Assembly: GCA_965649825.1 (NCBI GenBank)
Contig: OZ287699.1
Coordinates: 620,001 to 684,000 of the forward strand
Length of the DNA: 64,000 nucleotides
From: Penicillus capitatus
Lineage: Eukaryota; Chlorophyta
Reading direction: 5' to 3'
This document shows, in pieces, positions 1-12,799 of this stretch; the first letter of the stretch is position 1; each line of letters opens with the position of its first letter. The position numbers and the translations under genes are program-made. The notes beneath the pieces were generated by a model that did not search any database, was not told the DNA's origin, and saw only the letters and a program-made list of their open reading frames with translations.

Positions 1-537
1 TAAGTAGAACAATTGCTTTCGGTATCTGTCGATGTCCGTTGTCGGCATCGTGCCAGTGTTTATCCGTCGCACATGTTATCCGTTTCTGTTTCCAGATACT
101 TAGACAACCAACCAGCCAGGTAGCGCAAAGCTCTCTCATCGACAACTCTTTCTCGGTGCCGCGACTTTCAAGAAATCGCATATCTGTCTGCCACGCGAGA
201 AGGCGTCGCGTACCGTAATGTCACATCGAATAGGCAAGACCCTTTCCTTGCATCTCGGGTCGGCACTTAAACGAATAGGGACGCAGTTTCGCCTCGAATC
301 CGCATATGACGGCAGCCGTCCTCTTAGAGATCTCCCCATACAGCAAACCGTCTATCCTATAGATCCGTCGAATCCCGCGTCGGACAAAAGGGAGCAGGCA
401 CAAATGACCAGTCATCCGTCTTTCGGCGTATTCCTTTTCCCGCCTGTCTGTCGGCATCGCATCGTTGTCATATCAACGCTCTGTATTGTGAGCTGACTGT
501 GATTGTCGTTGTTATTCCTTCTGCCCGTCGTCAAATC
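1..537. other. 5' flank, no gene recognised
   Basis: Short open frames exist on both strands but none matches a family I know and none shows convincing exon structure. The right-hand end is the upstream region of the NDUFS4 gene. Confidence 0.5.
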
Positions 538-1195
538 ATGTTGCGTCGCGGAGCGCGCGTCTGGCACAGGTTCGTCTGTTCCGTAAGGCATTACTCTCAG
601 ACGGACGTGGGGACCATTAGCGGTGTCCCGACGGATGCCTTGAGCCGAAAGGTGCGACAGCGTTGAGCAAATCGTTGAAGTCACGTTGAAGGACTGTTGC
701 GTTACTATAGGTTTATATCATAACGCCTGCTCGGAGCGCAGCGCAGCATTTGCTTCATGGTACCGTTTGGAGTCCATCTCCTGCCTGGCACATCGAATTG
801 GACGCCCAAGAAAAGTGCGAAGAAACGACGTCCTTCTCTACACGATCGAATGACTGACCGTGGGTGTGTTACTGTCAGATGGGCAAATCCTCTCATCGGG
901 TGGACCTCGACGGCCGATCCTTTGGAGAATGTCTTCCGCTCTGGTAAAGTGCAGTTCTACACGAAAGAGCAAGCCATTCGCTTCTGTGAGCGCCAAGGCA
1001 AGTATTACTTGGTATGGAAATTATGACCAGCTGAGGAGTGGTTGCCGTCGATAAGGATATCGTTACGAAGTCATTGATTACAATGAGCGGACACGTGAAC
1101 GCACTAGGCGCTTTCAGAGCTATGGGGACAACTTCAGCACAAAACGCTGCGGATTGCCCGACTTGACGTCTCTCCGCTCTAACAGAAGCAAATAA
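538..1195 (+). CDS. NDUFS4: NADH dehydrogenase (complex I) 18-kDa Fe-S subunit, NDUFS4
   Basis: Accessory subunit of mitochondrial respiratory complex I, on the matrix arm. Four exons are inferred: 538-651, 711-814, 879-997 and 1056-1195, giving 158 aa. Exon 1 has a basic presequence (MLRRGARVWHRF) and then the family's GVP...RKV segment. Exon 2 carries PARSA and WHIELD, exon 3 WANPLIGWTSTADPL, and exon 4 the conserved FQSYGDNFS near the C terminus. All phases agree at every join. Introns are 59, 64 and 58 nt. Introns 1 and 2 begin GTGCGA. Intron 3 begins GCAAGT and ends AAG, a GC-AG intron that is the only way to join CERQG to YRYEV. The family assignment is secure from these motifs; exact splice sites are inferred. 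Confidence 0.9.
998..1055 (+). other. GC-AG intron in NDUFS4
   Basis: This is a 58-nt intron with exon context CAAG|GCAAGT and acceptor GATAAG. A GT donor at 1002 would leave the wrong frame, whereas the GC donor restores the conserved reading of the complex I subunit. Confidence 0.75.
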
Positions 1196-2192
1196 TACCG
1201 TTTCTCTGCTGCCACGTTAATGAAGTCGCCCATCAGGGGAACGGGATCAGTATCCTTTCGCTATAAATGAAGTGCTCGGGAGGGGGAGGGGAGATGAGGT
1301 GAGTTGTGGTGTGACGCACATTGAATAATATTTCGCCCTTTAAGCATTGTTAGAACAAATGGCCGCTTTCACAAGGACTGCAGTGTACGAATTCGGAATA
1401 AGCGCCACGCTTGAGGGTACGTACATAAGTACGTATGCGCAACAAAGAAACAAGGAAGATCAATACATGCCAGACAGAGGAGGAATAGAATTAAACTTCT
1501 CTTCGGTCGAAACAAAGAAACAAGTGAAGAGAGCTGCGAGGTCTTATCCCCAGTCGCTGCTTATTGAGTCATCAAGATCGTCAAAACAAAAAACACGGTC
1601 ACCAGCCGATGATGCAGCATTTGCTCTATACAAGTTCATCCGCGCACGTTAACTGACCCTGTTGCAGATCAGTGAGAGTGGGAGATCGATTTTCTTTATG
1701 AAGAAAGTAAACTCCTTCAAAACACTTTTTCTGATTTCTCTTTCGTTTAAGTTCAGGCCAAACTTTCAGACATACACGCGTATCTACACTTTTTCCAGAG
1801 GGTACAGACTGCACAAAATGAACATTACTGCCTGGGAGTCTAATGTCTCCCACACGCCATTCGGCGACCGTAAGCAACTTGGTTGGGAAGTGAACGGCGA
1901 CGACAATCTCCAGATCGTATCGCCACTTCGAGCTTTGGCTTTGACAAAAAAGAACATCAGTCAGCCTCCGATCTATTGGACTGGAGTCAGGAATGAATGA
2001 AGAAGTAAGAACGAGAGAAAAGAGGTTGGTTGAAAATCTATACAGCAACTAGACATTAAGTGAACAGAGCTCTCTGTCAACAAACCGTAAAAAGGATATT
2101 ATTTATTCGTGATCCCGGAGCATCAGTTATTTACGATGTGCTTCCAGGTTCACAGTGAAACAAGAAAGTAGGAAGGGAAAACGTCGGTGACC
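1196..2192. other. intergenic, no gene recognised
   Basis: Open frames at 1359-1652 and 1662-2000 (plus) and 1626-2048 (minus) have no recognisable domain and overlap one another. A short direct repeat (AACAAAGAAACAAG) occurs twice near 1440 and 1510. The minus-strand zinc-finger gene ends at 2193. Confidence 0.4.
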
Positions 2193-3413
2193 TCATTTAT
2201 CACTTGGCGGTAGAAGCATGTAAAGTGCGGTCAGAGCCTCGATCGATAGGTACTCGTTTAAGGCTTGTCGGTTAAGTTCTGGCCAGCTAATTTTGCTTCG
2301 TTGATTACTATCTAGATCCGACGTCGGGGATCGCCCTTGACCAGATTCGAAGCTGGATAGGGGATTCCCATGATTCCAGAGAGTCAGCCGAGAGGACAGG
2401 GGTGCCGCTGGAATCACCTCTCCTGTCAGTAACGGAGACGTTCGCGTTGCACCGATGTCCGAAGATATTGTCGACATGCCGCACATGTTACTTGTCCTCG
2501 AAAGATCGCATGGTCCGATAGACCAGATGTTTTGTCCTGTTAATCCCACGTCCATGGCACCGAAAGGATGATTTATCTGTGTCAGACAGACACACACACC
2601 ATTCAGCATTCTGAGAGATCCATCGCGACAAGCGATCGGCTGGCTTACTAGTGGCGTATTGCCTCGGTCGGGCGGCGAAGTATGCCTTCGCTTAAAGTCG
2701 GTGCCCTCAGCGATGCTCAGAGCCTTTCTTGCCATGGGCGAGGAGAGGACACTCGAGTCAAACACCCTTATTTCTGAATCTGAATGTGCGAAAAAACAGA
2801 AAGGACGAGAACAAGAACTGCCTCGACTGCAGAATTCGGTCTTGAATCTAGTCAAACACAGAGAGATGAGTGAGTGAGGGATATAATGGCCGCAGAGCGT
2901 GGTAATGGGCGGACAGTTGTCACCTGGTTGGGTGCAGCCAGTATTCAAAAAGGCTGTGTGTGCATGGACAACTATCTCCCCTCGGACACTTTTCTCCCTG
3001 CAAACCATTCCGTGCTTGCACAATGGACAGGAAACAGAAACTCGAGAATGCTCTGCACTTCGAAGAAACGTGCATCATTGATCTCACGCTGACCTTCTTC
3101 GCCTCTGGGCAGATAACCCCGACGTAAGAATGTATTTTCGGATGTCGACGAGCTGCTGTCTCGCCAACGTGCGCGTAAGGGCACACCCGCCAGTCGTGGC
3201 GATAGGACTTCATGCAGGGCATAACCTTCATAAAAGACCAGCGCCATGTCGACCATCAGTTTCGGGTCGTGTCGATAGGCCATCGCCCACTTTATAGTAA
3301 AACATCATGAACTCGGCGCTGCTAAATATGGGGTGTGAGTAATCAGTTTCAGTCCCGTTCAGCTGAACTTCGGCCATTTCCGTTATTTTATCCGAGTAGA
3401 CGGGTGAGCTCAT
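2193..3413 (-). CDS. tandem CCCH zinc-finger protein, plant-type spacing
   Basis: Probable RNA-binding regulator. Four exons on the minus strand: 3413-3291, 3225-3094, 2997-2924 and 2847-2193, giving 327 aa with introns of 65, 96 and 76 nt. The joined exons give a zinc-finger spacing of C-X8-C-X5-C-X3-H-X16-C-X5-C-X4-C-X3-H, the arrangement known from plant TZF proteins. It is preceded by the basic HDW...CPYAH...ARR segment typical of the same family. The finger is built from three exons, so the exact spacing only appears after splicing. The C-terminal 200 residues are Ser-rich and unrecognised. The start is the first ATG upstream of the conserved block. I infer function by family only (mRNA turnover or translation control). 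Confidence 0.85.
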
Positions 3414-3639
3414 CCTGCGCTATACAGTAAGAAGTCACGCACTACGCAGAACTTGGATGACTAAAGCTTGAGAAAATCTGCGCAGACGAACAGCAACTGC
3501 GTTCAATAATAGTTCAAAACGGAACTTCGAAGGCGGCGTCCGTCGATAGCAACAGTCTACGGTCGAAGCGCGAAATCAGGCGGATCAACGCCCAAACTTG
3601 AGTGGATGGGAATGCTTTTGGCAGTAACGACGAGCTCGC

Positions 3640-4134
3640 ATGGCTTTTAATACCGTAGGTGGACCCGCCATGACCTTCATTGGTTGGGGCATCCGACAAC
3701 TGAAAGATGAGTCTGCGAACGCGCCGAAAAGTATTCAGACTAAAATGATCCGACACATGACCACGGCTGATAGTCTAGCTCCTGTCGCTTCCTACGCGAC
3801 GTCGAAAAGCGTTTCTCGGACGTTAAGACCTCGTAGATTCACAGCCGCAATTTTCGAGTGCCGTTCCGTAGGTGTCATCGTAATGCAGGGTCGTTAGTAT
3901 ACTGAAGAGACACATACCTGGAGCACTGAAAGAGTCTAGGGAGGATGAAACAGGAAAATCGTTTGCAAAGCACCGATGCTTGACCGACTGATGTGGGTTT
4001 ATGGCTTCGAAAACCCTGTCGCCGGTGCACAAATCATCTATGAAGGTCGAATTCCGACCAACCGCGACAATGGATGCAGTACGCAGAGCACAGCGTCTTA
4101 CGCTCGACGGTGCTCTGATGCGGACGGAGTCTGA
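3640..4134 (+). CDS. hypothetical protein, two-exon model
   Basis: Not recognised. Exon 1 at 3640-3871 begins MAFNTVGGPAMTF. A possible 99-nt intron (3872-3970) leads in phase to a coding-looking exon 3971-4134 containing LDRLMWVYGFENP and IIYEGRIP. The model predicts 131 aa without signal peptide or obvious domain. It lies divergent from the zinc-finger gene, about 225 bp from its start. The intron is longer than most in this window, so the join is uncertain and another exon may follow. Confidence 0.35.
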
Positions 4135-4585
4135 CAGCACATGAGTAACAGCGACGACGCGTCGTCGCTCGAATCTCAACGAAAAGCGCAATGCACGGAT
4201 GGTCAGCAAAAGGAGAATCAGACGCTGTGTGTGGCGGCGGCGAGTCTGTGCGTGCTTTTTAGGTCTACGTCTGCTTCCCCGCGTAGACGGGGGGAGAAAA
4301 ATGTAAACACGACTGATTGTCTGTCTTGGAAAAATAGGGATGTCTCGTAATACTATACGACGGTTAAATAACATCGTCAGCAAACAACGCGCCGTGAAAC
4401 GTGTTGTCTTGCTTAATCATGGATTGCGGACTTTAAAGCTTTCCCTGCGTCTCACATTCTCGGCGCTCATATCCGTGAAACACACACGTTTTCTTTCTCT
4501 GTCGAAATGCTGCTGTCTCACAGGTCCAGTGGCAAGCGGATGCTTTTTGTTGAATTCTTCAAGACACGTAATATCAAGATACTCG
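4135..4585. other. upstream region of the receptor-like kinase
   Basis: An in-frame open frame continues upstream of the kinase start to an ATG at 4340, but that extension is basic and unstructured. The ATG at 4586 is followed directly by a signal peptide, so 4340-4585 is more likely 5' UTR. The minus-strand open frame 3823-4383 looks like an antisense shadow. Confidence 0.5.
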
Positions 4586-7094
4586 ATGCTGCACTACGCC
4601 TATTGCATCGTTGCGGTGCTGGTCTTAAGCCTAAACAGAGTCCATGGGCAGACAGTGAGTGCTCCCGTGTTTAAAGTCTCATCCTGCAAGGATCTTCACG
4701 ATACCCTCGATACACACAGAGAAGAAAAGCGCATCATTATTACAAAGAATATGAGATGCAGTCAAGGTCATTGGCTCACTCCTGCCTTCGTCTCGCACAA
4801 TACGGTGATAGAGGGGAGCAAATTTGGGAAAGGTGTACCTGTTATTGACTGGGCAGAGACAGCCAATCGTATCATCGTCCAGCAATCTGCGACGCTGACG
4901 TTCCAAAACATCGTCCTGATACAAGACTTTGTGCAGCTGGGTGGACTGCGACTCTCATTTGCTACGGGATCTGGTGACGCCACAGTGCGCATTTTGGGAA
5001 CGGGAGTGGGAATTCGATCCTGTCAACAGGATCTGCGAAATTTGATTCCGGTTTACGAGAGCATTCCGCGGCCACATCAATTCCATGGCCGCCAGAGCGT
5101 CGAGCAGCGTGAGGATATCAATGCTGTCTATGTTAACACCATGGCATTTGTACCCACGCAGCGAGACAACAGCACATGGGTTATCTGCAAGAGTGTTTTT
5201 CAGTGCGGTGTGATCTCTCCTTTTCAAGAGAGTTTTCAAGAAAGCCTCAATCAAGAGACGCTGGAACCGACATGTGGGAATACGGGTGGCTTCCATTCTC
5301 TAAACGACGATGGCTCGAGCATTTCGGGGGGCAGCACCTCGAACAGCACATTCGCTGTCATTGTGGCCCTCTTTACGGCGCTGTGCACCACACTCGTTCT
5401 CATCGTCGTCTTTATCTTGTTTAGAATTTGTGTGATTCCGCTGCTGCGGAAAAAGAGAAAGCAAAAGAAGTCAGATGTCGAGAATCCCACACCTCGAAAG
5501 AAATCTGAACTCAAGAAGCCACAGAAGCCGCATTCCCGTCGAGCAAGTGTCGCACAAACACCAGCGGCCACGGTGCATCTGGCAGACATCGAGTTGGGCC
5601 TTCCTTTGGGCAAAGGATCTATGAGCACCGTTTACAAAGGCTACTACAATGACAAACCGCTAGCGGTCAAGATCTTCGATATGGAGGCGTCTGAGTCCGT
5701 CTCGTTGGATGGCGATCCCATTGGAGCATATCTCGCACAGCGTCTCTATCATGCGAATGTGATCGAGACGTTGCTCTATCAAGCAGATCGCATGGAGGAG
5801 CTCCAAAGATCGCCGGTTGGTGCGGATCCATCGATGCTGACGGGAGGGTCCTATATGGAAACCACGACGCTCTCCAGCATCAGCGAGATTCGCCCAGCAG
5901 AGACGTTTCAATACAGAACGTTCCATGTCATGGAATTCTGTAATCTGGGAACACTGGAGAAAGCAATGACAGACGGACTGTTCTACGGAACGGACCAACA
6001 ACCAAGGGTCCATATGATCCTACGCTCCGCATTGGACATTGCCAAAGGCATGCGGCATCTACACAGTGCTCGGATCATTCACGGACAGTTGAGGCCATCG
6101 AACGTGTTGCTCAAGGGCGATGCCATGGATGCCCGTGGATTCATCTGCAAAGTGTCGGATTTTGGTATGACACATTTACAGGAACAGCAACAGACTCTGG
6201 AGCTCACACAAGGACGCAATCTCTCCTACCGTGCGCCAGAAACGCTACGCAGAGGATTGTCCGAAGCCGGATCCGATGTCTTCTCCTTCGGCATGATTCT
6301 GTGGTCCATGTTGACAGGCAAAATCCCCTTCTCCGAATGCGAACCATCAGAAACCGTATCCACAGTCTTGGAAGGCACGCGGCCAGAGATACCGTCCAGC
6401 ATGCCTCGCAAATATGAGCGATTGATTAAAGACTGTTGGCATGCGGACACATCCGCCCGTCCTCCGTTTGCAAACATTATCGAGAGACTCAGCAAAATCA
6501 TTACAAATGTCGTTCAGACTCCAGAGTCGACGAACGGCAGTTCTCCAAAACACCATCGTGATGCAAAATCATATTGCTCCTCTGACGCTGATACCGTGAT
6601 CCACGGCTACGGCAGCGTCAACGCCGACAACATATTTGACACCGTCGAAATTCACGATTCCAACAGTGCGTGATTTCTTTTTCTCTCTGATTGGCGGCAA
6701 TGTCGTGTGGATGGATGTCTGTTCAGGTCCGATGTCTGATTCTGTTAGTCCAACGAGCAGTGCGCCGTTCTGGGAGCAGTTTCAGACGACGGTCACCAGT
6801 CCCATGTCCACAAGATCGGACGTCGTCTTTCCTTCCTTCGATCCGGCATCCCAAGCCATCCCTCCAAAAAGATTCTGCGTCTCTTGGGACGCATCGAATG
6901 TCGGAGACGTTTCTGAAGAGGCGGAAGAGGAGGAGGGAGGGAGGGACAGCAGAACTGAGCGCCAACATACCGGAGGAGTGGCTTCCAAACCGTCCGAAAC
7001 TGTGTCTCTTCGATATGGTATGGCATCCGACAGCGCGAGTTCCGACGCATTGGATTACCTCTCCGACGATCCTTCGTTTTCACCTGATCAATAA
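4586..7094 (+). CDS. single-pass receptor-like TKL kinase homologue lacking the HRD aspartate
   Basis: Predicted type I membrane protein of 815 aa. It has a signal peptide (MLHYAYCIVAVLVLSL), an ectodomain of about 230 residues with several Cys, a transmembrane helix near residues 255-285, a basic juxtamembrane segment and a kinase-like domain from about residue 335. The glycine loop (GKGSMSTVYKG), the lysine in AVKIF, DFG and the APE-type motif are present. The catalytic loop, however, reads IIHGQLRPSN where active kinases have HRD, so Asp is replaced by Gln at nt 6086-6088. A 61-nt intron (6666-6726; GTGCGT...CAG) joins in phase to a Ser/Thr/Glu-rich tail ending at 7094; without it the frame stops at 6674. 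A polyadenylation-like AATAAA lies near 7144. The ligand is unknown. Confidence 0.8.
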
Positions 7095-7360
7095 TTGCCA
7101 CTTCATTCATCCTTCCAGTTAAGAACCAGGCAACTGACAAGCAAATAAAATTGGCGTCGGTCGATTTCTGAACCTCATTTTCTGACGAGGCACACAATTC
7201 TTCTCACATGAGGATTGGTTCTATGAACGCGTTTTTAACATAATGATTGATTGATTGTTGTTGCTGCTGCCGCATCTTTTCTGAATCTGATCTTTAAGAG
7301 TAGCCCAGCGAAACACCTATCTACTTCTATGAGCTAGCTCAGTGATGTGATGGCGCACGA

Positions 7361-8911
7361 ATGCTCGCAATTCGATCGACCTCGATCGAAGGCGGTGGAA
7401 GGAAAAGTGTCGTGCGTCCGCGATCGAATTTCGTTCTTTCGAGGCCATCAGAGATGCGTCTCTATCGTTATCCTTGTACAGTGACAATCGATGTTCGATG
7501 CCTTTACGATGCACGTGTCCACTTTCGACGATTTCGATGCGAAAAACGAACACGATGTCTCCGAAGAGATCCTCTCATTCCTTCCGCTCTCTCCGATCCA
7601 TCGAGAAATGAATCGCCGCCAGTATTTTGCCCAGCAATGTGGTGGAGTGGCGTTGCCTGGAGCTCTCTTGTCTTTCTCGATGCGGCCGATGCGGCCGATT
7701 CCGCCGCGAAGCGGTACGGCGGTTTCCTGTCTCCTATTTCGGATACTTTGGAAGCGGTACTCAATAGTCTCCAAAATGGATTGGAGTTACTGCATGTACC
7801 TTATTCCTACGGCTTTTCTATCATTCTTCTAACGGTTATCGTCAAAATACTGACCTTCCCTTTTACCAAGAAACAGGTGTAGGACGATCCGTGACGCCAT
7901 CGATGAGATGGCGATCTTTTGATGACCAGGTGGAATCTGCCATGGCGATGCAGAGTCTCAAGCCGCGCATCGACAACATCAAACTACGATACGGCGACGA
8001 CAAAGAGAAAGTCCAACGCGAAACGGCCATCCTCTACGATGAAGCGGGCGTCGATCCTACTGCCGGTTGGAAAACCTTGTACTGGGTTGGATCTTCTGAT
8101 GTATCCTGTAGGTTGTTTTCCGACACTTGCAACGATTCCAATTCTCTGGGGACTTTTCCGTTCGTTGTCGAATGTGGCGACCGAGGGTTTGTTGGATGCA
8201 GAAGGGTTCTTCTGGATTCCATCGTTGGCAGGACCGACGTCGATCTCGGCGAGACAGACAGGAACAGGCTTGGCGTGGCTATACCCTTTAGTCGATGGAG
8301 CGCCTCCGATCGGATGGGAGGATGCAGTCAAGTATCTGATTCTGCCTGTCTTGCTCGTGGCCGCTCAATACTACAGCTCATCGATCATTTCGCCCGTCGA
8401 TCCGAACGACGAAGGATCGAAAAATACGCGATACCTCTTGGCATTCTTGCCTCTGCTTGTGGGGTACTTTGCATTGAATGTGCCATCTGGACTCACACTC
8501 TATTACTTCAGCAACACCATCCTCACAACCGGACAGCAGTTCTGGCTCAGAAAACTCGGAGGCGCAGAGGTGCGTTCTCTTCCCGTATGGATGGCCGAAT
8601 TTGACGTACGTATACGATCGATGGATACGTAGATCGAGATGAAGGATTTGGGACCAGTGACGAAACTAGGAATGGGTCGACGAACAGGAGTGCCCGTCAT
8701 TGACGAGCCGCCACCGTTGAAATCAGCACCGATTTCTGCCGAGGAGAACGGATCGAACGCATATGCAACAGCAGCAACAGGCCAGGATGCCACAGCCGTT
8801 CAATCGGTTCTCGTCCGAACGCGATCGAAACGCAAGAAACGCAACTGGTCAACGCCCAAGGCACTACAGAAGAATCGGAACAGAGAAGAGAAGCCCGAAG
8901 TTGCTGCATAG
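7361..8911 (+). CDS. ALB3: ALB3/Oxa1/YidC-family thylakoid membrane protein insertase
   Basis: Inserts light-harvesting and other proteins into the thylakoid membrane. Four exons: 7361-7876, 7930-8065, 8112-8569 and 8633-8911, giving 462 aa with introns of 53, 46 and 63 nt. The core is unmistakable: FSIILLTVIVKILTFP, then VESAMAMQSLKPRI, EAGVDPTAG joined to CFPTLATIPILWGLFR, EGFFWIPSLAGP, and the last helices ending NTILTTGQQFWL. The N-terminal 110 residues are basic with an Ala/Asp-rich stretch (AADAADSA) before the mature part, consistent with plastid targeting. No clear signal peptide precedes it, which would argue against an ER-routed secondary plastid; that is weak evidence. The last exon is Lys/Arg-rich like the ALB3 C-terminal region that binds cpSRP43 in plants. 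If intron 3 is retained the protein ends early at 8632. Confidence 0.9.
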
Positions 8912-8986
8912 AGGTGAAACGAACAGTGATCGTTGAAAGCGCGTCGATCGCGATGGATTTTTGTTTCTTCTCTTTTTGTTTTGCCA

Positions 8987-9726
8987 TCAAGATTCATTCC
9001 GTCGCGTTTCTGCCGCTTCACGTTCGTCAACATCGACTGGAATGCCATCGAGCTTCTTCAATTGTGGCAGTCTCTTAATCACTTCGATTCGATAATCGGC
9101 GATGTTTTCTTTGAACTCGTTGTAGATCGGATTGCCAATGAGTAGCAGATCACTTAGTTGCTCCAACGGCGCCAATCGTTCGATCTCCGCCCACTCTTTC
9201 AAGCGATTGTTCGATAGATACAGCGTCGTTAAATTCGCCAACTTCTCTACTCCAGCCTACACCGATCATCGTTCGAACGTCGATCGACCCACGTGTCACG
9301 AGACGAGCTTCTCGAGTTGGTTGTACGAGATCCACAGTTCCTCGATCGTTTCGATGACGCCTTCGAGGTTTTCGATTTTCTTGATCACGTTTCGTCCGAG
9401 TGACAAAACGCGAAGCTTCTCCATCCCCGATAGCGAACTGATTTTGTCGATGTTGTTCGATGAGAGCGATAGATATCTAAAGCGTCGTGTGTAGATGACA
9501 TGATGGACATCGGCAATCATCTCACGTGCAGTTCTTAAGCGACGACAACGTGGCATCCATTTTCTCAATCGGCGGAATCTGACCCCATAACTCGATCTAT
9601 TCGCGCGCATGTGCGTCTGAAGACGTGCCGCGTAAACGATCTCACGCTTTCTGCCTCAGTGGCATCGACGCCGTTTGCATCTTCGAATTTCTTGACGGCT
9701 TCTTTGACAGTCGTCGGCTTCGCCAT
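8987..9726 (-). CDS. DNAL1: axonemal outer-arm dynein light chain 1 (LC1/DNAL1)
   Basis: Leucine-rich-repeat subunit that binds the motor domain of outer-arm dynein in the flagellar axoneme. Four exons on the minus strand: 9726-9646, 9596-9526, 9476-9305 and 9256-8987. They give 197 aa, essentially the family's usual length. Introns are 49, 49 and 48 nt. Family landmarks in order are [104 protein letters not shown] and VDVDERE. Every splice join restores the family sequence in phase, so this gene is the best internal proof of the 48-50 nt intron size. It implies that the organism makes motile flagella at some stage. Confidence 0.95.
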
Positions 9727-10187
9727 GTTCGATTGACGATCGGCGTTTCACACGACAAATGATTAACAGAATTGTCACCTTAAATTCATGTCACATTCAC
9801 AAATTGTGAGACAAGAACGAACGAGCTGACGGACGGATAAGGAAACGAACAAACAAGCAAACGAACAAACAATGACATTGTCATAGGTGTATGGATACGC
9901 AGAGACAGATCTTGCTGACTTCGAAAGGCATAAAAGCCATCACAAGAATTTTTCGTTACACAAATCACACCATGAATTCTTCTAGGCAGGCAGGCAGGCA
10001 GGCAAACAGACATTGGCAACCGTCACCGCAGCAGCAGATGCATTGATTCTCTGAATGTAAAGTCGTCGTACAAAATAGTCCCCTATACATGCTTCGAGTT
10101 TTCTCTAAACATGTGTACGTGCGAGCGGTGCATGCAAACACAAAGATAGTGTCTGCAAAGCGTCATCATCAGAATTGAACGGTCTTC
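9727..10187. repeat. intergenic with simple repeats
   Basis: No gene is seen. Two simple-repeat tracts are visible: AAAC/GAAC-type repeats around 9845-9873 and an AGGC/CAGG tetranucleotide run around 9984-10004. The segment separates the starts/ends of two minus-strand genes. Confidence 0.6.
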
Positions 10188-10958
10188 TTATCCAAGAAAA
10201 GGAGCACCACATGTGCATCGTTTTCTGTTCCCCATACAGACGCCTTCGAATTGTGGATGTAATCTTGCGAAGCTCGCTGCTGGCTCGGTCTTCAACAAGG
10301 CTCTCTGGCTCATTCCCCAAATCTCCTGATTGTGTCCATAGTGGCGATAGAAATTAAACAGGCGCATGCTTTTAATGGCATCATCTACGGCATTGTGCGG
10401 CTGACCGTTGCGAGGCATCCCCAGAATTACATTAGAGAGATGCTCCAGCGAGAAAACGGTCCAGGAACCAAATCGCCCATTCCAGATTTTATACAGTCCC
10501 ATAAGGTCCATCATTGAGTGGAAATCCACACCCTCTTCCAAATCCAGCCACGAGACATCTTGTCTGATATTCTGTCCGACGAGAATTGCCGAAGACGGCA
10601 ACTGACGACGCAGGACGTCGAGGGCCATGGCCAACGGCATTCCATAGTTCTGTAGCGTGTCTCGAGTGAGGCCGGTTAGAGGCGTGAGATAAGAGACGAC
10701 TGGGACGTCGGGTTGAACGTAAAGGTTCAAGATAACGCGCTCATGTTCATCGACGAGGGAGATCTGTCCAACGGCGCGGGCGTCGTGCTGTGTGCCTATC
10801 GCAACACATTCGACGTCGATGGAAAAATAAAGCGATGGGGAAGAATGAGGAGCCTCGAAGGCTGGAGAAAAAGAAATAGACGCAGCTTCGTCAGTTGCAA
10901 CGGCGGTGGATCGGGTCCCGCGACGAACCGCGGAAGAAAACATGCGACCCGAAACCAT
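10188..10958 (-). CDS. DEDDh-type 3'-5' exonuclease
   Basis: Predicted RNA/DNA exonuclease of the RNase T/REX superfamily, 256 aa from the ATG at 10958. Exo I is SIDVECVAIG (Asp and Glu), Exo II is LVGQNIRQDVSWLDL, and Exo III is HNAVDDAIKSMRL (His and Asp), so all five DEDDh residues are present. The open frame continues upstream to 11162, but only from a non-ATG codon. The ATG at 10958 gives a short basic Ser-rich leader (MVSGRMFSSAVRRG) that could be mitochondrial. No intron is needed. It is divergent from tocopherol cyclase, whose first in-frame ATG is at 11070, leaving about 110 bp as a shared promoter region. The exact subfamily (ISG20-like, SDN-like or other) is not resolved. Confidence 0.8.
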   Translation of the reverse strand: MVSGRMFSSAVRRGTRSTAVATDEAASISFSPAFEAPHSSPSLYFSIDVECVAIGTQHDARAVGQISLVDEHERVILNLYVQPDVPVVSYLTPLTGLTRDTLQNYGMPLAMALDVLRRQLPSSAILVGQNIRQDVSWLDLEEGVDFHSMMDLMGLYKIWNGRFGSWTVFSLEHLSNVILGMPRNGQPHNAVDDAIKSMRLFNFYRHYGHNQEIWGMSQRALLKTEPAASFARLHPQFEGVCMGNRKRCTCGAPFLG

Positions 10959-11069
10959 GCCAGCCAAACGTGCATTCGCCACAGATGACCATTTGATGAG
11001 TCGTGCAAGGAAATTACGAACGACTTGAGTCAGCGTTGGCAGATTCGGCGCACGGCACGGCGGTATCGG

Positions 11070-12778
<1,709 letters not shown>

Positions 12779-12799
12779 TGCTCCCCCCTCGTTCTTCGC

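Noticed and set aside
221-457. Minus-strand frame with a faint histone-fold look (RRGIRRI...GLLYGE)
   Set aside because: Histone H4 and its relatives are too conserved for so loose a match, and the rest does not align.
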